In this document: positions 46,265 to 57,178 of the stretch, piece by piece
Layout of the letters: each line of letters begins with the position of its first letter
How positions within the stretch are numbered: position 1 is the first letter of the stretch
Assembly: GCF_029891575.1 (NCBI RefSeq)
Contig: NZ_JARZHF010000002.1
Location: 62,001-126,000, forward strand
Direction of reading: 5' to 3'
Source of the DNA: Salipaludibacillus daqingensis
GTDB taxonomy: Bacteria > Bacillota > Bacilli > Bacillales > Salisediminibacteriaceae
DNA length: 64,000 nucleotides
Notes under the pieces: model-generated
What the model was told of the DNA's origin: nothing
The model's input: the letters and a program-made list of their open reading frames with translations, nothing else
Database searches by the model: none
Program-made: the position numbers and the translations under genes

Positions 46265-46690
46265 TTGACAACCCCTTCCAACAAACAGTTTTTCTAAGTC
46301 ATGTTATTATACTACACTTCTTTTAACATCATAATTGATTTTTTCGCTTATTAAAAGAGATTTATGACATAAATAGTTAATATTCTACGTTTTTCGATCT
46401 AACGACTTAGATAATATCTATACTCTGTTAGGTATTAGAAACCGTTTCTTACAAGATATAAACGATTATCTATCAGGACTTACTATTATATTAGACGAAA
46501 AATGAAAAATAATGAAAATTTTTATTTTAGTTTCACCTACTAATATTTATTTCACTTACAATAAAAAGTATCGCCTTTAAAGACGATACTTTTTATTGTA
46601 AATTTTACAAAACTACGCTTTTTAATTGAACATATGTCTTTCCAAGTTACTTCTGTGCATAGGACTCCAAGTTACCCGTCTGTTTTAGTC
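46265..46690. other. ymfJ-ymfK intergenic region
   Basis: 426 bp without a supported frame. It contains one strong bidirectional terminator (46556-46601). The rest is AT-rich and should hold the ymfK promoter. Confidence 0.45.
46556..46601 (-). terminator. ymfJ terminator, strong and symmetrical
   Basis: A perfect stem of about 18 bp (TTACAATAAAAAGTATCG and its complement) around a 10-nt loop, with A- and T-runs on both arms so it can act in either direction. Confidence 0.8.
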
Positions 46691-46939
46691 TTACTGCTTA
46701 TCGACTAGTTTCACCATCATATTTGCAATCGCATGTTGTTCTTCTTCTGATGCTACATGCCATAAGTCAGATAAAACTCTTTCTTGATCGTTTTTCGGCT
46801 CTACTTCATTTGATAAGTATTCACCAACTTGATAAGCTACGTCTTGCACGGTTTGTTGATCCATTCCTTCTGCTTCACCTTGATGAAGTCTCTGTGCTAA
46901 AAAATCCTTCCACTGTTGCCAATTGTCTAATACAGACAT
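46691..46939 (-). CDS. ymfJ: YmfJ, DUF3243 small protein
   Basis: An 82-residue acidic helical protein of the DUF3243 family (MSVLDNWQQWKDFLAQRL, DVAYQVGEYLSNEVEP, VASEEEQHAIANMMVKLV). Function unknown. A strong GGAGGTTG precedes the ATG. It follows ymfI by 78 bp, as in Bacillus. Confidence 0.92.
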   Translation of the reverse strand: MSVLDNWQQWKDFLAQRLHQGEAEGMDQQTVQDVAYQVGEYLSNEVEPKNDQERVLSDLWHVASEEEQHAIANMMVKLVDKQ

Positions 46940-47017
46940 AGTTTCAACCTCCTTGTAGTAACATTCATACGTAGTTTTTTCACAAGGGAGGAATATTATG
47001 CATGCAATTAATCACAT

Positions 47018-47758
47018 TCAGCAGTACCATGCGCCATTCACGGATAAAACTTGGCCATTTATGTATGCTGCATCGTCTGAAAGCAAAAAAGCAGCTAATC
47101 CTGCAACTTCAGAAGGTTTACCTAATCTTCCGGCTGGAATGTTTTCTCTCAAATCATCCAATTCTTCTTTCGTATATTCGGCTAACATGTCTGTTTCAAT
47201 CGCTCCAGGTGCAATTCCATTTACTTGTAATCCACTTTGAGCGACTTCTTTTGCCAATGCCTTTACAAAGGAGTTCTGTGCTCCTTTGATCATGGAATAC
47301 GTTACTTCACATGATGCCCCTGTTATCCCCCAGATCGAGGTAATCATAATGATTCTTCCTTTTTTCTTAGATAACATCACAGGAAGAAATAATTTTGTTA
47401 GTAATGTTGGGGTTGTTAATCCAATGGACATCTGTGAAGATAACTCTGCTTCACTGATATCTTGAAACAAACCTGTCATGGACTTTCCTGCATTATGAAT
47501 GACCACTTCAGGTTCAATGTTTAACATTTTAATTTTATCTACAGTGGATGTTGAATCGTTGAAGTCTGCTTGCACAAGCTGACAAGATTGCTTAAATTCT
47601 TTTTCGATTCGTCTTTTTAACTGTTCGACAGCTTGAACGTTGTTAAAGTAGTGAAGGACCAAATCATATCCAAGAGACGCGAGGCGAAGGCTGATCTCCT
47701 GACCAATACCTCCGCTCGCCCCGGATATAAATGCCACTGGAGAAATATCCTTACTCAC
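47018..47758 (-). CDS. ymfI: EF-P 5-aminopentanone reductase (YmfI, SDR family)
   Basis: A 246-residue short-chain dehydrogenase. The cofactor loop is ISGASGGIGQEI, NAG follows strand 4, and the active site has the Ser in ITSIWG and YSMIK (Tyr-x3-Lys). In B. subtilis YmfI reduces the 5-aminopentanone group on elongation factor P Lys32 to 5-aminopentanol. It starts at a GTG behind AAGAGGAAG and overlaps ymfH by 8 bp, so it is coupled to the two peptidase-like genes upstream. Confidence 0.93.
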   Translation of the reverse strand: MSKDISPVAFISGASGGIGQEISLRLASLGYDLVLHYFNNVQAVEQLKRRIEKEFKQSCQLVQADFNDSTSTVDKIKMLNIEPEVVIHNAGKSMTGLFQDISEAELSSQMSIGLTTPTLLTKLFLPVMLSKKKGRIIMITSIWGITGASCEVTYSMIKGAQNSFVKALAKEVAQSGLQVNGIAPGAIETDMLAEYTKEELDDLRENIPAGRLGKPSEVAGLAAFLLSDDAAYINGQVLSVNGAWYC

Positions 47759-49052
47759 TTTTATCTTCCTCTTTCGTAATCAAACAAACACTCATTTGTG
47801 TGTCTAAATGGAAATGATCTTTCATTGTTTCTAGAAGTTCTTCTTTTTTTAATGACTCTAGCGTTGGAATCACATCGAAAAGATCCATTTCATTAAATTG
47901 ATAACGGGTAAACTGGTTTGCAATAAATTCAGGAGAGTTCATCGCTTTTAAAAAGTAACCAATCTTCTTTTTTCTAATACGATCGATCACTTTATCATCA
48001 AGAGGTTTCTCTTTGAAGTCAGCAATTAATCCTTCAATACGTTCCGCCAATGCTTCTGGTTGACTTGTATCGCCACCGACTACGGAAAATCCAAACCCTT
48101 TTTCTGCTGTAAAATCAAAGCTGAAGCTGTCATCAATGAGACCTTCTTCATAAAGCGTTTGATAATTTTCTGAACTTTGACCGAACATCATTTCTAACAA
48201 TAATTGAACAGACAACTCATGTTTCAATAATTCTATTCCTTGTTTAGTCGGGTTTCGTTCTTTTATACCTACTAAGCATTTTCCCGTATTTACTGGCATT
48301 GGAATGGTCACTTTCTTTTCGTTCACTTCTGTTGTATCTTCTTCTACATACCTTTCGATCGGCTTGGGCTCTGCGAACGTTTTGTTTTGTTGATTCGTGC
48401 GAACTTGATCTAAGATTTTTTCTGGCTCCACGTTTCCAACGATAAACAAAACCATATTACTTGGATGATAAAAGGTATTGTAGCAAGTATATAGCAAATC
48501 TTTTGTTGTTTTATTAATTGACTCTACCGTTCCAGCAATATCAATCGCTACGGGATGATTTTTGTACATCCCTTTCAACAAACCGAAAAAGTTTTGCCAA
48601 TCTGGATTATCTTCATACATTTTAATTTCTTGCTCGATGATTCCTTTTTCTTTTTCAACAGATTCTTCTGTAAAATAAGGGTTCTGCACAAAATTCACTA
48701 ACGTTTCCAAGTTTTTGTCAACATTCATCGTACTAGAAAACAAATAAGCTGTTCGAGTAAAACTTGTAAAAGCGTTCGCTGATGCTCCTAATTTACTGAA
48801 GTTTTGAAATACATCCCCATCTTCATCGTCAAATAGCTTATGCTCTAAAAAGTGTGCTATTCCATCAGGAACTCTTAATGACTCTGTTCCCTCTAAAGGT
48901 GTAAAATGATTATCTATAGAGCCGTATTTCGTCGTGAATGTGGCAAACGTTTTGTTAAAACCTTGTTTCGGAAGGACATACACTCTTAACCCATTATCTA
49001 ATTCATCCACATAAAGGGTTTCTTGAAGTTGTTCGAATGTGATTTTATTCAT
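47751..49052 (-). CDS. ymfH: YmfH, M16 family peptidase
   Basis: A 433-residue M16 zinc peptidase-like protein. The inverted zinc motif HFLEH is present, followed about 75 residues later by EQEIKMYEDNP, which supplies the third ligand. It should therefore be the catalytic half of a pair with YmfF, which lacks the motif. The target is unknown. Overlaps ymfF and ymfI by 8 bp each; ATG behind GGAGGAGG. Confidence 0.92.
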   Translation of the reverse strand: MNKITFEQLQETLYVDELDNGLRVYVLPKQGFNKTFATFTTKYGSIDNHFTPLEGTESLRVPDGIAHFLEHKLFDDEDGDVFQNFSKLGASANAFTSFTRTAYLFSSTMNVDKNLETLVNFVQNPYFTEESVEKEKGIIEQEIKMYEDNPDWQNFFGLLKGMYKNHPVAIDIAGTVESINKTTKDLLYTCYNTFYHPSNMVLFIVGNVEPEKILDQVRTNQQNKTFAEPKPIERYVEEDTTEVNEKKVTIPMPVNTGKCLVGIKERNPTKQGIELLKHELSVQLLLEMMFGQSSENYQTLYEEGLIDDSFSFDFTAEKGFGFSVVGGDTSQPEALAERIEGLIADFKEKPLDDKVIDRIRKKKIGYFLKAMNSPEFIANQFTRYQFNEMDLFDVIPTLESLKKEELLETMKDHFHLDTQMSVCLITKEEDKSE

Positions 49053-50337
49053 TTGATTCCTCCTCCTTCCCTTTAAGAAAATAGATCGTATCTAGCTGAA
49101 TTTTTTTCGCCACATTTAAAATATCATCGTGGGTCACTTGGTCTATTCGTTCCAACCACTCATTTAGTGGGATTTTTTTGCTTGCAATTTGATTGTGATA
49201 CTCCATCTCAATTCTGCCTCGTGGCACATCCATCGTTTCTAGAACTTGATTTTTGTAGACTGCCTTTGTTTGTTGAATATCTACTTCCGTAAATTCTCCG
49301 TTTTGCATGTCTTCCATCTGTTTAAAAATGATTTCTGTCGCATCATTATACTTTGATGATTGAATTCCAGACATGACAATAAGAAGTCCTTTGTGACTTT
49401 CTACTCTTGACGCAGCATAGTAAGCTAAGCTAGCTTTTTCCCGAACATTAATAAACAACTTTGAATGAGAAAACCCGCCAAAAATTCCATTAAAAATTTG
49501 CAAAGCAAAATAATCGTCGTCCCCATACACGATGTTCGTTCTGTAACCAATATGAAGTTTGGCTTGCTGTACTGACTGTTCGTCAACAACCTCATTTGCT
49601 TTTTTCTTATTATTATCTGGTGTATTCTTCGGTTTTTCTTCTCGTCGATGAGATTGGTCTATTTTGAAATGTTTTTTAATCATTGTTTTTATGTGTTCTG
49701 AGTCCACATCGCCCATTACATAAAAATCAATATCATCACTGTTTAACGCATCTTGATAATAGTCATAAAGATTTTTCCCATCGATCGCGTCCAAGTCTTC
49801 TTCATAACCAAGTACATGTATACCGAATGGTTCATCCGGACACATTTCTTCTGTGAGCCGTTTATTTGCAAATCGCATTTTATCGTCATAAATAGAAGAA
49901 ATTTTTTGTCTTTGGGATCGTTTTTCCTCGTCTATAATCTTGGAATCGAACTGGTCATTTGTTACATTTGGATTTAAAAATACCGAAGCTAGCAGTTTGA
50001 TTCCTTTTTCTAATAATGGGCTATGATCTTTTAAAAATTTCTCATTCGCCAAATCCATTCGTAAAGATAGAATCTGTCTTTCCCCTTTTTTCGCTACGTC
50101 GGCAGTTAGGGAGGCCCCATAAAGCTCTTCTAAAGCACTTCTAATATGCTGTCTAGAAGGATAATCCTTTGTTCCATTTTGTAAAATGTTAGGCAATAGT
50201 GCCCGTTTCGTCACGCTGTCTTTTTCCAAGGGACCGTTCATTTGTATCATCATCGTATTCGTCTTAAACGTGGTAGATGGGATGACATGAACTCGAATCG
50301 ATCCAATATCAAATTGTTTTAGTTCCTCTTGTTCCAT
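49045..50337 (-). CDS. ymfF: YmfF, M16-like protein without zinc motif
   Basis: A 430-residue M16-like protein. At the place where HxxEH should stand the sequence reads RALLPNILQNGTKDYPS, so zinc cannot be held and the protein is probably non-catalytic. The C-terminal M16 domain (YFALQIFNGIFGGFSHSKLFINVREKASLAYYA, in part) is well kept. Partnership of an active and an inactive M16 unit is common, and the 8-bp overlap with ymfH supports it. ATG behind GGAGGG. Confidence 0.92.
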   Translation of the reverse strand: MEQEELKQFDIGSIRVHVIPSTTFKTNTMMIQMNGPLEKDSVTKRALLPNILQNGTKDYPSRQHIRSALEELYGASLTADVAKKGERQILSLRMDLANEKFLKDHSPLLEKGIKLLASVFLNPNVTNDQFDSKIIDEEKRSQRQKISSIYDDKMRFANKRLTEEMCPDEPFGIHVLGYEEDLDAIDGKNLYDYYQDALNSDDIDFYVMGDVDSEHIKTMIKKHFKIDQSHRREEKPKNTPDNNKKKANEVVDEQSVQQAKLHIGYRTNIVYGDDDYFALQIFNGIFGGFSHSKLFINVREKASLAYYAASRVESHKGLLIVMSGIQSSKYNDATEIIFKQMEDMQNGEFTEVDIQQTKAVYKNQVLETMDVPRGRIEMEYHNQIASKKIPLNEWLERIDQVTHDDILNVAKKIQLDTIYFLKGKEEESNE

Positions 50338-50461
50338 TCCATTCCCTCCTTCTATTAGTTATAATATACCTCGTTTGCGTATGATTATGATTTTTTCTCA
50401 ACACCTTGATTTTACGAGAGGTTGCATCATATAGCAAACTTTACCAAGCTTTATACCTCTC

Positions 50462-50500
50462 AAAAAATAAGAACAGCACTTTCCTAAAAGGGAAAGTGCT
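50462..50500 (-). terminator. ymfC terminator
   Basis: AGCACTTTCC/GGAAAGTGCT perfect 10-bp stem, 6-nt loop, then GTTCTTATTTTTTG on the minus strand. Confidence 0.75.
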
Positions 50501-50510
50501 GCTTAAAATA

Positions 50511-51233
50511 TTAATATACTCGCTTTCTTAATACATGGAACTTAAATTTATCCGCTCGGAAATAATTTATAGAATACAACACTGGTTGCTCTCGGTCATC
50601 ATAGTGCATTTGCTTTAATACTAAAAGAGCTGTCTCTGGTTCGCATTCAAGAATTTCCGATACTCTTTCATGGTAACCGATTGGTTCTATTTGCGTCATT
50701 GCATAAGAAATCGATGTTCCTGATTTTTCAAGTTGATCAAAGATTGACTGTTGTTGGTGAGACACATAATCAGGAAAATGGTGCTTTGGAATTTTATCCA
50801 AACAATACACAACTGGTTCACCATCAGCAGTTCGCACGCGTTCAATCACAATCATCTCTTTTAAATTCTCATCTTGAAATCTTCTGCAATCATCATCTGA
50901 AGGTCTATCAATTGATGAGGAAAGAAAATTTGTACCCGCTTCTTTGTTTCCTCGTTTGATCATATCGGTCACACTAAATAATTCCTCAATCCCAGAAGAA
51001 AAAAGAGGTTTCGTATTAATAAATGTTCCAACGCCATGTCTACGAATAATGACACTCTCATCTTCTAACATACGCAGAGCTTCTCGTAACGTTGCTCTAC
51101 TAACTCCAAGTTGCTTTGACAGTTGAAACTCTGAAGGCAACCTCTCTCCTGTTTCATAAATACCATTATCAATATCTTCTTTGATTTTATCGATCACCTG
51201 TAAATAAAGTGGTCGCTGATCGGATTTAATCAT
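50511..51233 (-). CDS. ymfC: YmfC, GntR/HutC-type transcriptional regulator
   Basis: A 240-residue regulator with an N-terminal winged helix of the GntR class ([27 protein letters not shown], in part) and a C-terminal UTRA ligand domain (about 85-235). The ligand is unknown. It stands between ftsK and the ymfFHI operon and may act on one of them, but no operator was identified. ATG behind AGGAGG; own terminator. Confidence 0.93.
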   Translation of the reverse strand: MIKSDQRPLYLQVIDKIKEDIDNGIYETGERLPSEFQLSKQLGVSRATLREALRMLEDESVIIRRHGVGTFINTKPLFSSGIEELFSVTDMIKRGNKEAGTNFLSSSIDRPSDDDCRRFQDENLKEMIVIERVRTADGEPVVYCLDKIPKHHFPDYVSHQQQSIFDQLEKSGTSISYAMTQIEPIGYHERVSEILECEPETALLVLKQMHYDDREQPVLYSINYFRADKFKFHVLRKRVY

Positions 51234-51345
51234 CTAAATTCCTCCTGCGAAACAAGTTGCACTCTCATTCAATATAGTAAATGTACCATGGATTTCTAAT
51301 TTGGACTATATTAATTTAACCGTTTTCAGTAATTTTTTTTCAATT

Positions 51346-53745
51346 TTACGCCTTTTTAGGTGATTGTTCGTTTATTTTATCCTCATCTTTTGCTACTAAT
51401 ACTTCACGAGGCTTGCTTCCTTCATAAGGACCAACGACTCCTCTTAATTCCATTTCATCAATTAATCTAGCCGCCCTTGCATAACCAACTCTAAATCGAC
51501 GTTGCAACATGGAAACAGAAGCTGTTTGCATCTCAGTAATCAACTGAACGGCATCGTAATAAAGTTCATCTTGCACTTCTTCTTTAACCGTTTCCTGTTC
51601 TCCTTCTTTAGGCATCATTTCTTCGGAGTATTGTGCTTTTTGTTGTTCAATACAGTGCATAACAATTCTTTCCACTTCATCATCTGATAAAAATGCCCCT
51701 TGTATTCTCGTAGCTTTTGAAGCACCTACAGGCAAAAACAACATATCGCCTTTACCTAATAGTTTCTCTGCGCCATTTCCATCTAGAATCGTTCTGGAAT
51801 CCGTGGAGCTTGAAACACCAAACGCGATTCGTGATGGGATATTCGCTTTAATCACACCAGTAATGACGTCCACAGATGGTCGTTGCGTAGCAATGATCAA
51901 ATGAATACCAGCTGCACGTGCCATTTGCGCTAACCTTGTAATGGCATCTTCTACTTCAGAAGATGCAACCATCATCAAATCTGCCAACTCGTCTACAATA
52001 ACGACAATAAACGGCAGTGGAGAGTATGCTTCTTGATCATAGCGCTTTTTGCTTTCTTTTTTCAAATAGGCATTATAGCCTTCAATATTCCTAGTTCCTG
52101 ACGCTGCAAACAACTCGTAACGACGTTCCATTTCATTTACGACCTTTTTCAAAGCTTGAGATGCTTTCTTCGGTTCCGTCACAACGGGAGATAGTAAATG
52201 AGGAATACCATTATAAACATTTAACTCTACCATTTTAGGATCAATCATCATTAATTTCACTTCGTGTGGTTTGCACCTCATAAGGATACTAATGATTATT
52301 CCATTAATACATACACTTTTTCCACTTCCCGTTGCCCCCGCAACGAGTAAATGGGGCATTTTATTTAGCTCTGCAATGACTGCCTCACCAGAAATATCTC
52401 TCCCAAGAGCAATCGCTAATGGTGTATGCTTTTCCTTCATTACAGTAGATTCAAGAACTTCTCGTAACGTAACAAGAGAAACTTCTTGATTAGGAACTTC
52501 AATACCAATCGCAGATTTTCCAGGAATCGGCGCTTCCATCCGGATATCCTTAGCTGCTAAAGCTAACGCCAAGTCATCTGTTAAGTTTACTATTTTACTG
52601 ACTTTTACCCCTGTACTAGGGTACACTTCATATTTTGTAACAGATGGGCCTAAATGAACTTTTGTTACTTTTGCGCTTACTCCGAAACTTTCCAACGTTC
52701 TTTCTAGCTTTCTAGCGTTCTTCGATAACATAGAATGTTCTTTTGCTTGACTAGATTTTGCCGGATTATGTAGCAAATCTATTTCTGGTAAAATATAATC
52801 TGCATTTTCCTTCTCACGTACAACAAGAGATGTTGTCTGTGGTTGATTTGTTGATTCCTGACCCTTTTTAGGAGGAGGCGTTACGCTTGAACTTTCATCT
52901 ATATTCGTCGCCTTTGGAGCATCTGACTCTGGTGTTATTGGAGTAACATCAACCATCTCAGGAAACTGATCCACCGAATCCTGAGGCTCTTCTTTATAAG
53001 CTGTTTTTGTAAAGTCATAGATGATTGGTTCATCATCTGTGACCTTCTCTTCACTCATTGGAATGTCTGCTTGTTCTTTTTTACGCATTTTTTTCTCATC
53101 AATACGCTCTTTTATTTTATAAATAAGTAATTTAACACTTCCGACTACTTTGTCACTTATTGCACGAATAAGGTGTACAGGTCCTCCTGTATTTTTCTTT
53201 ATAAATTCGATGAACGATTTCCCAGTAATTAGAACAATAGACGCGATCATAAGTCCAATTGCAAAGACGACTGTTCCACCGGAAGAAAATAACACATGAC
53301 TAACCGAGAAGCCGATAGCACCAATCATTCCTCCACCTAGTTCATCTACAACAGCATCGCCCTGTAATTGTTGCCAATATAATTCCCAAGTGTTCCGAAT
53401 GACAGATTGATCAATAAACTCAACGTGAGTAGATAATTCTCTAAATAGTTGCACGTGACTTAATAATGCAAGGGAAAAAACAAACAAATAAATCCCAATA
53501 AACCGTCGATTCCACATAACAGGAATTTGTCTCTTTAACATTAAGTAGATTGAAAAAATAAACAGAGAAATAGTTAATAAAATATGCCAACTACCTAAAA
53601 TGAATCGAAATAATTCTATTAATCCTTCTCCTACAATACCTAATGAAGCAAAGGTGACGATAGATATGATAAATAAGAATAGTCCTGTCAATTCAAACGT
53701 TAACTGTTTTCGCCACTTTTGTGATTTTCTTCTTTTTTTTGCCAT
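51346..53745 (-). CDS. spoIIIE: DNA translocase SpoIIIE/FtsK
   Basis: A 799-residue DNA pump. Four membrane helices (about 15-185), a charged linker (about 210-330), then the RecA-like motor with [38 protein letters not shown] and the IASRIAF-type arm (seen as [11 protein letters not shown]). The C-terminal gamma winged helix ([24 protein letters not shown]) reads orienting DNA sequences. In sporulation it moves the chromosome into the forespore. Length and place next to ymfC and ylzJ match B. subtilis SpoIIIE. Confidence 0.96.
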   Translation of the reverse strand: MAKKRRKSQKWRKQLTFELTGLFLFIISIVTFASLGIVGEGLIELFRFILGSWHILLTISLFIFSIYLMLKRQIPVMWNRRFIGIYLFVFSLALLSHVQLFRELSTHVEFIDQSVIRNTWELYWQQLQGDAVVDELGGGMIGAIGFSVSHVLFSSGGTVVFAIGLMIASIVLITGKSFIEFIKKNTGGPVHLIRAISDKVVGSVKLLIYKIKERIDEKKMRKKEQADIPMSEEKVTDDEPIIYDFTKTAYKEEPQDSVDQFPEMVDVTPITPESDAPKATNIDESSSVTPPPKKGQESTNQPQTTSLVVREKENADYILPEIDLLHNPAKSSQAKEHSMLSKNARKLERTLESFGVSAKVTKVHLGPSVTKYEVYPSTGVKVSKIVNLTDDLALALAAKDIRMEAPIPGKSAIGIEVPNQEVSLVTLREVLESTVMKEKHTPLAIALGRDISGEAVIAELNKMPHLLVAGATGSGKSVCINGIIISILMRCKPHEVKLMMIDPKMVELNVYNGIPHLLSPVVTEPKKASQALKKVVNEMERRYELFAASGTRNIEGYNAYLKKESKKRYDQEAYSPLPFIVVIVDELADLMMVASSEVEDAITRLAQMARAAGIHLIIATQRPSVDVITGVIKANIPSRIAFGVSSSTDSRTILDGNGAEKLLGKGDMLFLPVGASKATRIQGAFLSDDEVERIVMHCIEQQKAQYSEEMMPKEGEQETVKEEVQDELYYDAVQLITEMQTASVSMLQRRFRVGYARAARLIDEMELRGVVGPYEGSKPREVLVAKDEDKINEQSPKKA

Positions 53746-53836
53746 TTCATCACCTCAAAATCAATTTCTCTATAAAAAGCTAGCTCGTTACTAGAGTTTT
53801 ACTCTTGGAAAAATATTTCTCTACTACTTCTTAAAA

Positions 53837-53872
53837 TGGAAGAAGCAGCCGATCGGACGGCTGCTATTTCCA
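53837..53872 (-). terminator. tepA-ylzJ terminator
   Basis: TGGAA-GAA-GCAGCCG / CGGCTGC-TAT-TTCCA two-part stem with a 6-nt loop. The T-run on the minus strand is weak. Confidence 0.55.
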
Positions 53873-53950
53873 TGATTAACGAACGCTTGTTTCACTAATT
53901 ATAGCATAGAGAACAGATTCATTACTAGAATTGGCAAAAAATAAATCATG

Positions 53951-54163
53951 TTAATTTTGCGGATTGTATGATTGACCTGGAGCATATTTCGGATCCAAGA
54001 ACAAATTTGGATCAGTCGACAAAAGGCGAACGACACGAAATTCTTTACCATCTTGCTCGACCACTAGCTGACCTCCTGGAATGTCAACGACTTGTGGTTC
54101 TTGAAATTCTGTTTGATCAGGTGGAAAAACGTGATGAAGGTTTTGATACGTATACAAAATCAT
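53951..54163 (-). CDS. ylzJ: YlzJ-like small protein
   Basis: A 70-residue protein matching YlzJ ([48 protein letters not shown]). Function unknown. Its ATG overlaps the tepA stop by 4 bp, and it is translated from AAAGGATG within tepA. Confidence 0.9.
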   Translation of the reverse strand: MILYTYQNLHHVFPPDQTEFQEPQVVDIPGGQLVVEQDGKEFRVVRLLSTDPNLFLDPKYAPGQSYNPQN

Positions 54164-54933
54164 TGAATCACATCCTTTTGATGATTCTTCTTACCTTCTT
54201 CAATCAGTTCATTTAACTTTTTGATGGCATGTCCTAAACCTCCTACTTCGTTAATAATCCCTTCATGAACTGCGTCAATACCGATTACATTTGTTCCGAT
54301 ATCTCTGGTTAAGTTGCCTTTTGAAAGCATGAGGTCTTTGAAACCTTCTTCAGTAATATTAGAATTTTTTGTCACAAATCCAATGACACGATCTTGCATT
54401 TTATCTAAGTACTCAAAACTTTGAGGCACGCCAATAACAAGCCCTGTTAATCTGATGGGGTGAATCGTCATTGTTGCACTCTCAGCAATAAATGAATGGG
54501 TACCAGCCACGGCTATTGGTACACCAATCGAGTGTCCTCCTCCTAAAACAAGGGTTACCGTAGGTTTTGACATCGATGCTATCATTTCTGCTAATGCTAG
54601 CCCTGCTTCCACATCCCCTCCTACTGTGTTAAGAATCAATAAAAGTCCTTCAATTTTAGGATTTTGTTCCGCAGCTACTAACTGAGGGATGACATGCTCA
54701 TACTTTGTTGTTTTATTTTGCGGTGGCAATTGCATATGCCCTTCAATTTGACCAATGATCGTTAATACATGAATGTTACTTTGTTCCATTTGCGGTATGT
54801 TTGTTTGGCCCAGTTGATTAATTTTATCTACAATACCGTCTTTTTCTGTTTTTTCCTTTTCTGGAGCTTGTTTTTCAGGATTTTGCTGATGTTGATAATC
54901 GATTGGTTCATATTGATTGTCGAATGGTCTCAT
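54160..54933 (-). CDS. tepA: TepA, ClpP-like translocation-enhancing peptidase
   Basis: A 257-residue ClpP-fold protein. The oxyanion strand is [21 protein letters not shown], the expected nucleophile Ser is in [14 protein letters not shown], and TMTIHPIRL is the His region. B. subtilis TepA was linked to protein export and degradation of spore proteins. The N-terminus (about 1-55) is low-complexity Gln/Lys/Glu. ATG behind GGAGGAG. Confidence 0.92.
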   Translation of the reverse strand: MRPFDNQYEPIDYQHQQNPEKQAPEKEKTEKDGIVDKINQLGQTNIPQMEQSNIHVLTIIGQIEGHMQLPPQNKTTKYEHVIPQLVAAEQNPKIEGLLLILNTVGGDVEAGLALAEMIASMSKPTVTLVLGGGHSIGVPIAVAGTHSFIAESATMTIHPIRLTGLVIGVPQSFEYLDKMQDRVIGFVTKNSNITEEGFKDLMLSKGNLTRDIGTNVIGIDAVHEGIINEVGGLGHAIKKLNELIEEGKKNHQKDVIQ

Positions 54934-55261
54934 AATAACTCCTCCCTTTTTATTTAGTATGCAAGGAGATTTAGTATTTCATGCAAAAAAGAAAAGTATC
55001 TTTGGAACAGATGGTAAAAGTTTGATTGACTAGCTACAGTTACAAGTGTTAGCTCTGTTTTATGCGCTCAATCTAAACGACAAAAAACCAGAAAAGAATC
55101 AGTATGCTCACTGTCTTTTCTGGCAATAAAAGAGCTAGCTATTAAGACAACCATACTATTAAACATTCTCACGACAAAGAATAAAGTGGTTGTTTATTAT
55201 GAGGTAATAGAGGGCAATCTTTGGCCAGACACCCTCGAAAATGCACACGTATTTGCTATTA
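54934..55261. other. tepA-rnjB intergenic region
   Basis: 328 bp with the rnjB terminator (55082-55123). Nothing else recognised. Confidence 0.4.
55082..55123 (-). terminator. rnjB terminator
   Basis: CCAGAAAAGA/TCTTTTCTGG perfect stem, 16-nt loop, followed by TTTTTTG on the minus strand. It lies about 140 bp after the stop codon. Confidence 0.75.
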
Positions 55262-56932
55262 TCACGTTTCCATAATTATCGGCATGATCATTGGACGACG
55301 TTTTGTTTTTTCATATAAGAATCGGCTAAGCTGGTCGCGAACTTGCCCTTTCATTTGTGCCCATTCTGTTTGATTCTGTTCAATTGACTTTTTCAATGTT
55401 TCCGTAACTAGTTTCTCTGCATTTTTAATTAACTCTTCTGATTCTCTCACGTAAACGAATCCTCTAGAGATAATGTCAGGACCTGATAAGATTTGACTGT
55501 GCGATTTATTCAAAGTGACAACAACAACTAAAATACCATCTTTAGATAATAATCGTCTGTCTCTTAAAACAATATTACCAACGTCGCCGACACCTAGACC
55601 GTCGATTAACACATGTCCTGCCGGTATCTTATTCGCTCTTTTTCCTTTTCGTTTCGTAAACTCAACAACTTCACCTTTTTCCAACAAGAATATTTGGCTA
55701 TCGTCTACGCCAACGGATCTAGCTAAATGGCGATGAGCATATTGCATACGGAATTCTCCGCTAACTGGAATAAAGTGCTGAGGCCTTATTAAATTTAGCA
55801 TGAGCTTAAGCTCTTCTTGATAGGCGTGACCAGAAACATGGACTTTTTTATTTTTTCCATAAATGACTTCAGCACCCGTTCTTGAGAGTAAGTCAACCAT
55901 TTGGGTGACAAGTTTTTCGTTACCGGGATCAGGCATAGCTGATATAACAATACGGTCATCCTTTTCAATTTTCACAAGAGAATGAGAGCCTTTCGCCATT
56001 TTTGCTAGACAGCTCATCGGTTCCCCTTGGCTTCCAGTAGTTAGTACGACAAATTGGTCTCGTTGATATTTTTTTAGATCTTTTTTAGGAATAATCGTTT
56101 CTTGTTCATCATTTAAATATCCCAACTCTTTTGCAATCGTTACTGTTCTTTCAATCTCTTTACCAACAACCGCTACTTTTCGTTCTTTTTTATTAGCGGC
56201 ATTAATTACTTGCTGAATGCGATGAATATGAGAGCTAAATACTGCAACGATAATACTTCCTTTCGCTTCATGGAAAGCATCTTTCAACCCTTCGGCAACC
56301 ATCGACTCTGACTGAGAATTACCAGGAACTTCTGCATTGTGGCTATCAGATAATAGGCAAAGAACACCTTTATCTCCAATTTCAGAAAGCTTGCCCATTT
56401 CTGTTCTCAATCCTCCTACTGGGTTTTGATCAAATTTAAAATCCCCAGTGTATACGATAGGACCTTGTGACGTATGAACAATGACACCTAATGAGTCGGG
56501 AATACTATGAGTTGTCCCGAAAAAACTTACTGGTGTTTTACCAATTTTCAACTTCGAGTCAGAATTTATTTCAATAAAGTTTGGTTTATGACCAACTTTC
56601 ACTTCGTTACACTGATCTTTCACGAGTGCAAGGGTAAATTTCGATCCGTAAACTGGAACTTTTAAATCTCTAAGTACGTATGGCACTGCTGCAATATTAT
56701 CTTCATGACCGTGACTTAAAATGATCCCCTTGACTTTCTCTTTATTTTCAGTGATATAAGAAATATCAGGAATGACGATATCGACCCCTAGCATATCATC
56801 TGCAGGGTGCATACATCCCGCATCAATAATAAGCATTTCGTCATCTAATTCTATAACATACATATTTTTCCCTACTTCACCTAATCCTCCTAGGGAAAAA
56901 ATGCGAATCTTTTCAGTTTGTTGGTTTGACAA
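55262..56932 (-). CDS. rnjB: Ribonuclease J2
   Basis: A 556-residue beta-CASP metallo-beta-lactamase RNase, partner of RNase J1 in mRNA and rRNA processing. The metal motif reads SHGHEDNIAAVPYVL: the last His of HxHxDH is Asn. Such degeneration is typical of J2 proteins, which are weaker enzymes than J1. GTTHSIPDSLG, YTGDFKFD and VSGHAYQEELKLM are intact. It starts at a TTG (56932) behind GGAGG. Between tepA and dapA, as ymfA/rnjB in B. subtilis. Confidence 0.93.
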   Translation of the reverse strand: MSNQQTEKIRIFSLGGLGEVGKNMYVIELDDEMLIIDAGCMHPADDMLGVDIVIPDISYITENKEKVKGIILSHGHEDNIAAVPYVLRDLKVPVYGSKFTLALVKDQCNEVKVGHKPNFIEINSDSKLKIGKTPVSFFGTTHSIPDSLGVIVHTSQGPIVYTGDFKFDQNPVGGLRTEMGKLSEIGDKGVLCLLSDSHNAEVPGNSQSESMVAEGLKDAFHEAKGSIIVAVFSSHIHRIQQVINAANKKERKVAVVGKEIERTVTIAKELGYLNDEQETIIPKKDLKKYQRDQFVVLTTGSQGEPMSCLAKMAKGSHSLVKIEKDDRIVISAMPDPGNEKLVTQMVDLLSRTGAEVIYGKNKKVHVSGHAYQEELKLMLNLIRPQHFIPVSGEFRMQYAHRHLARSVGVDDSQIFLLEKGEVVEFTKRKGKRANKIPAGHVLIDGLGVGDVGNIVLRDRRLLSKDGILVVVVTLNKSHSQILSGPDIISRGFVYVRESEELIKNAEKLVTETLKKSIEQNQTEWAQMKGQVRDQLSRFLYEKTKRRPMIMPIIMET

Positions 56933-57134
56933 TGTTAATCCTCCTATTATTTATCTTTACTTTTATTAAATTTCCCCGTCCCGTTCACCCTCTAATAAAC
57001 AGTATACCGTATTAATGTTTTGAACTACAAGTAAGAATGAATGAAACGAACAATCATTTTGTCGAACCCAACATTTTCTTTTACATTAATAGTGAATTAA
57101 TTGTTCATATGAGTCACGATCACATTTATGTAAT

Positions 57135-57167
57135 AAAAAAGGCTGTATGCCTTGATGCATACAGCCT
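57135..57167 (-). terminator. dapA terminator
   Basis: AGGCTGTATGC/GCATACAGCCT perfect 11-bp stem, 6-nt loop, then TTTTTT on the minus strand. Confidence 0.9.
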
Positions 57168-57178
57168 AAACATCCGTT

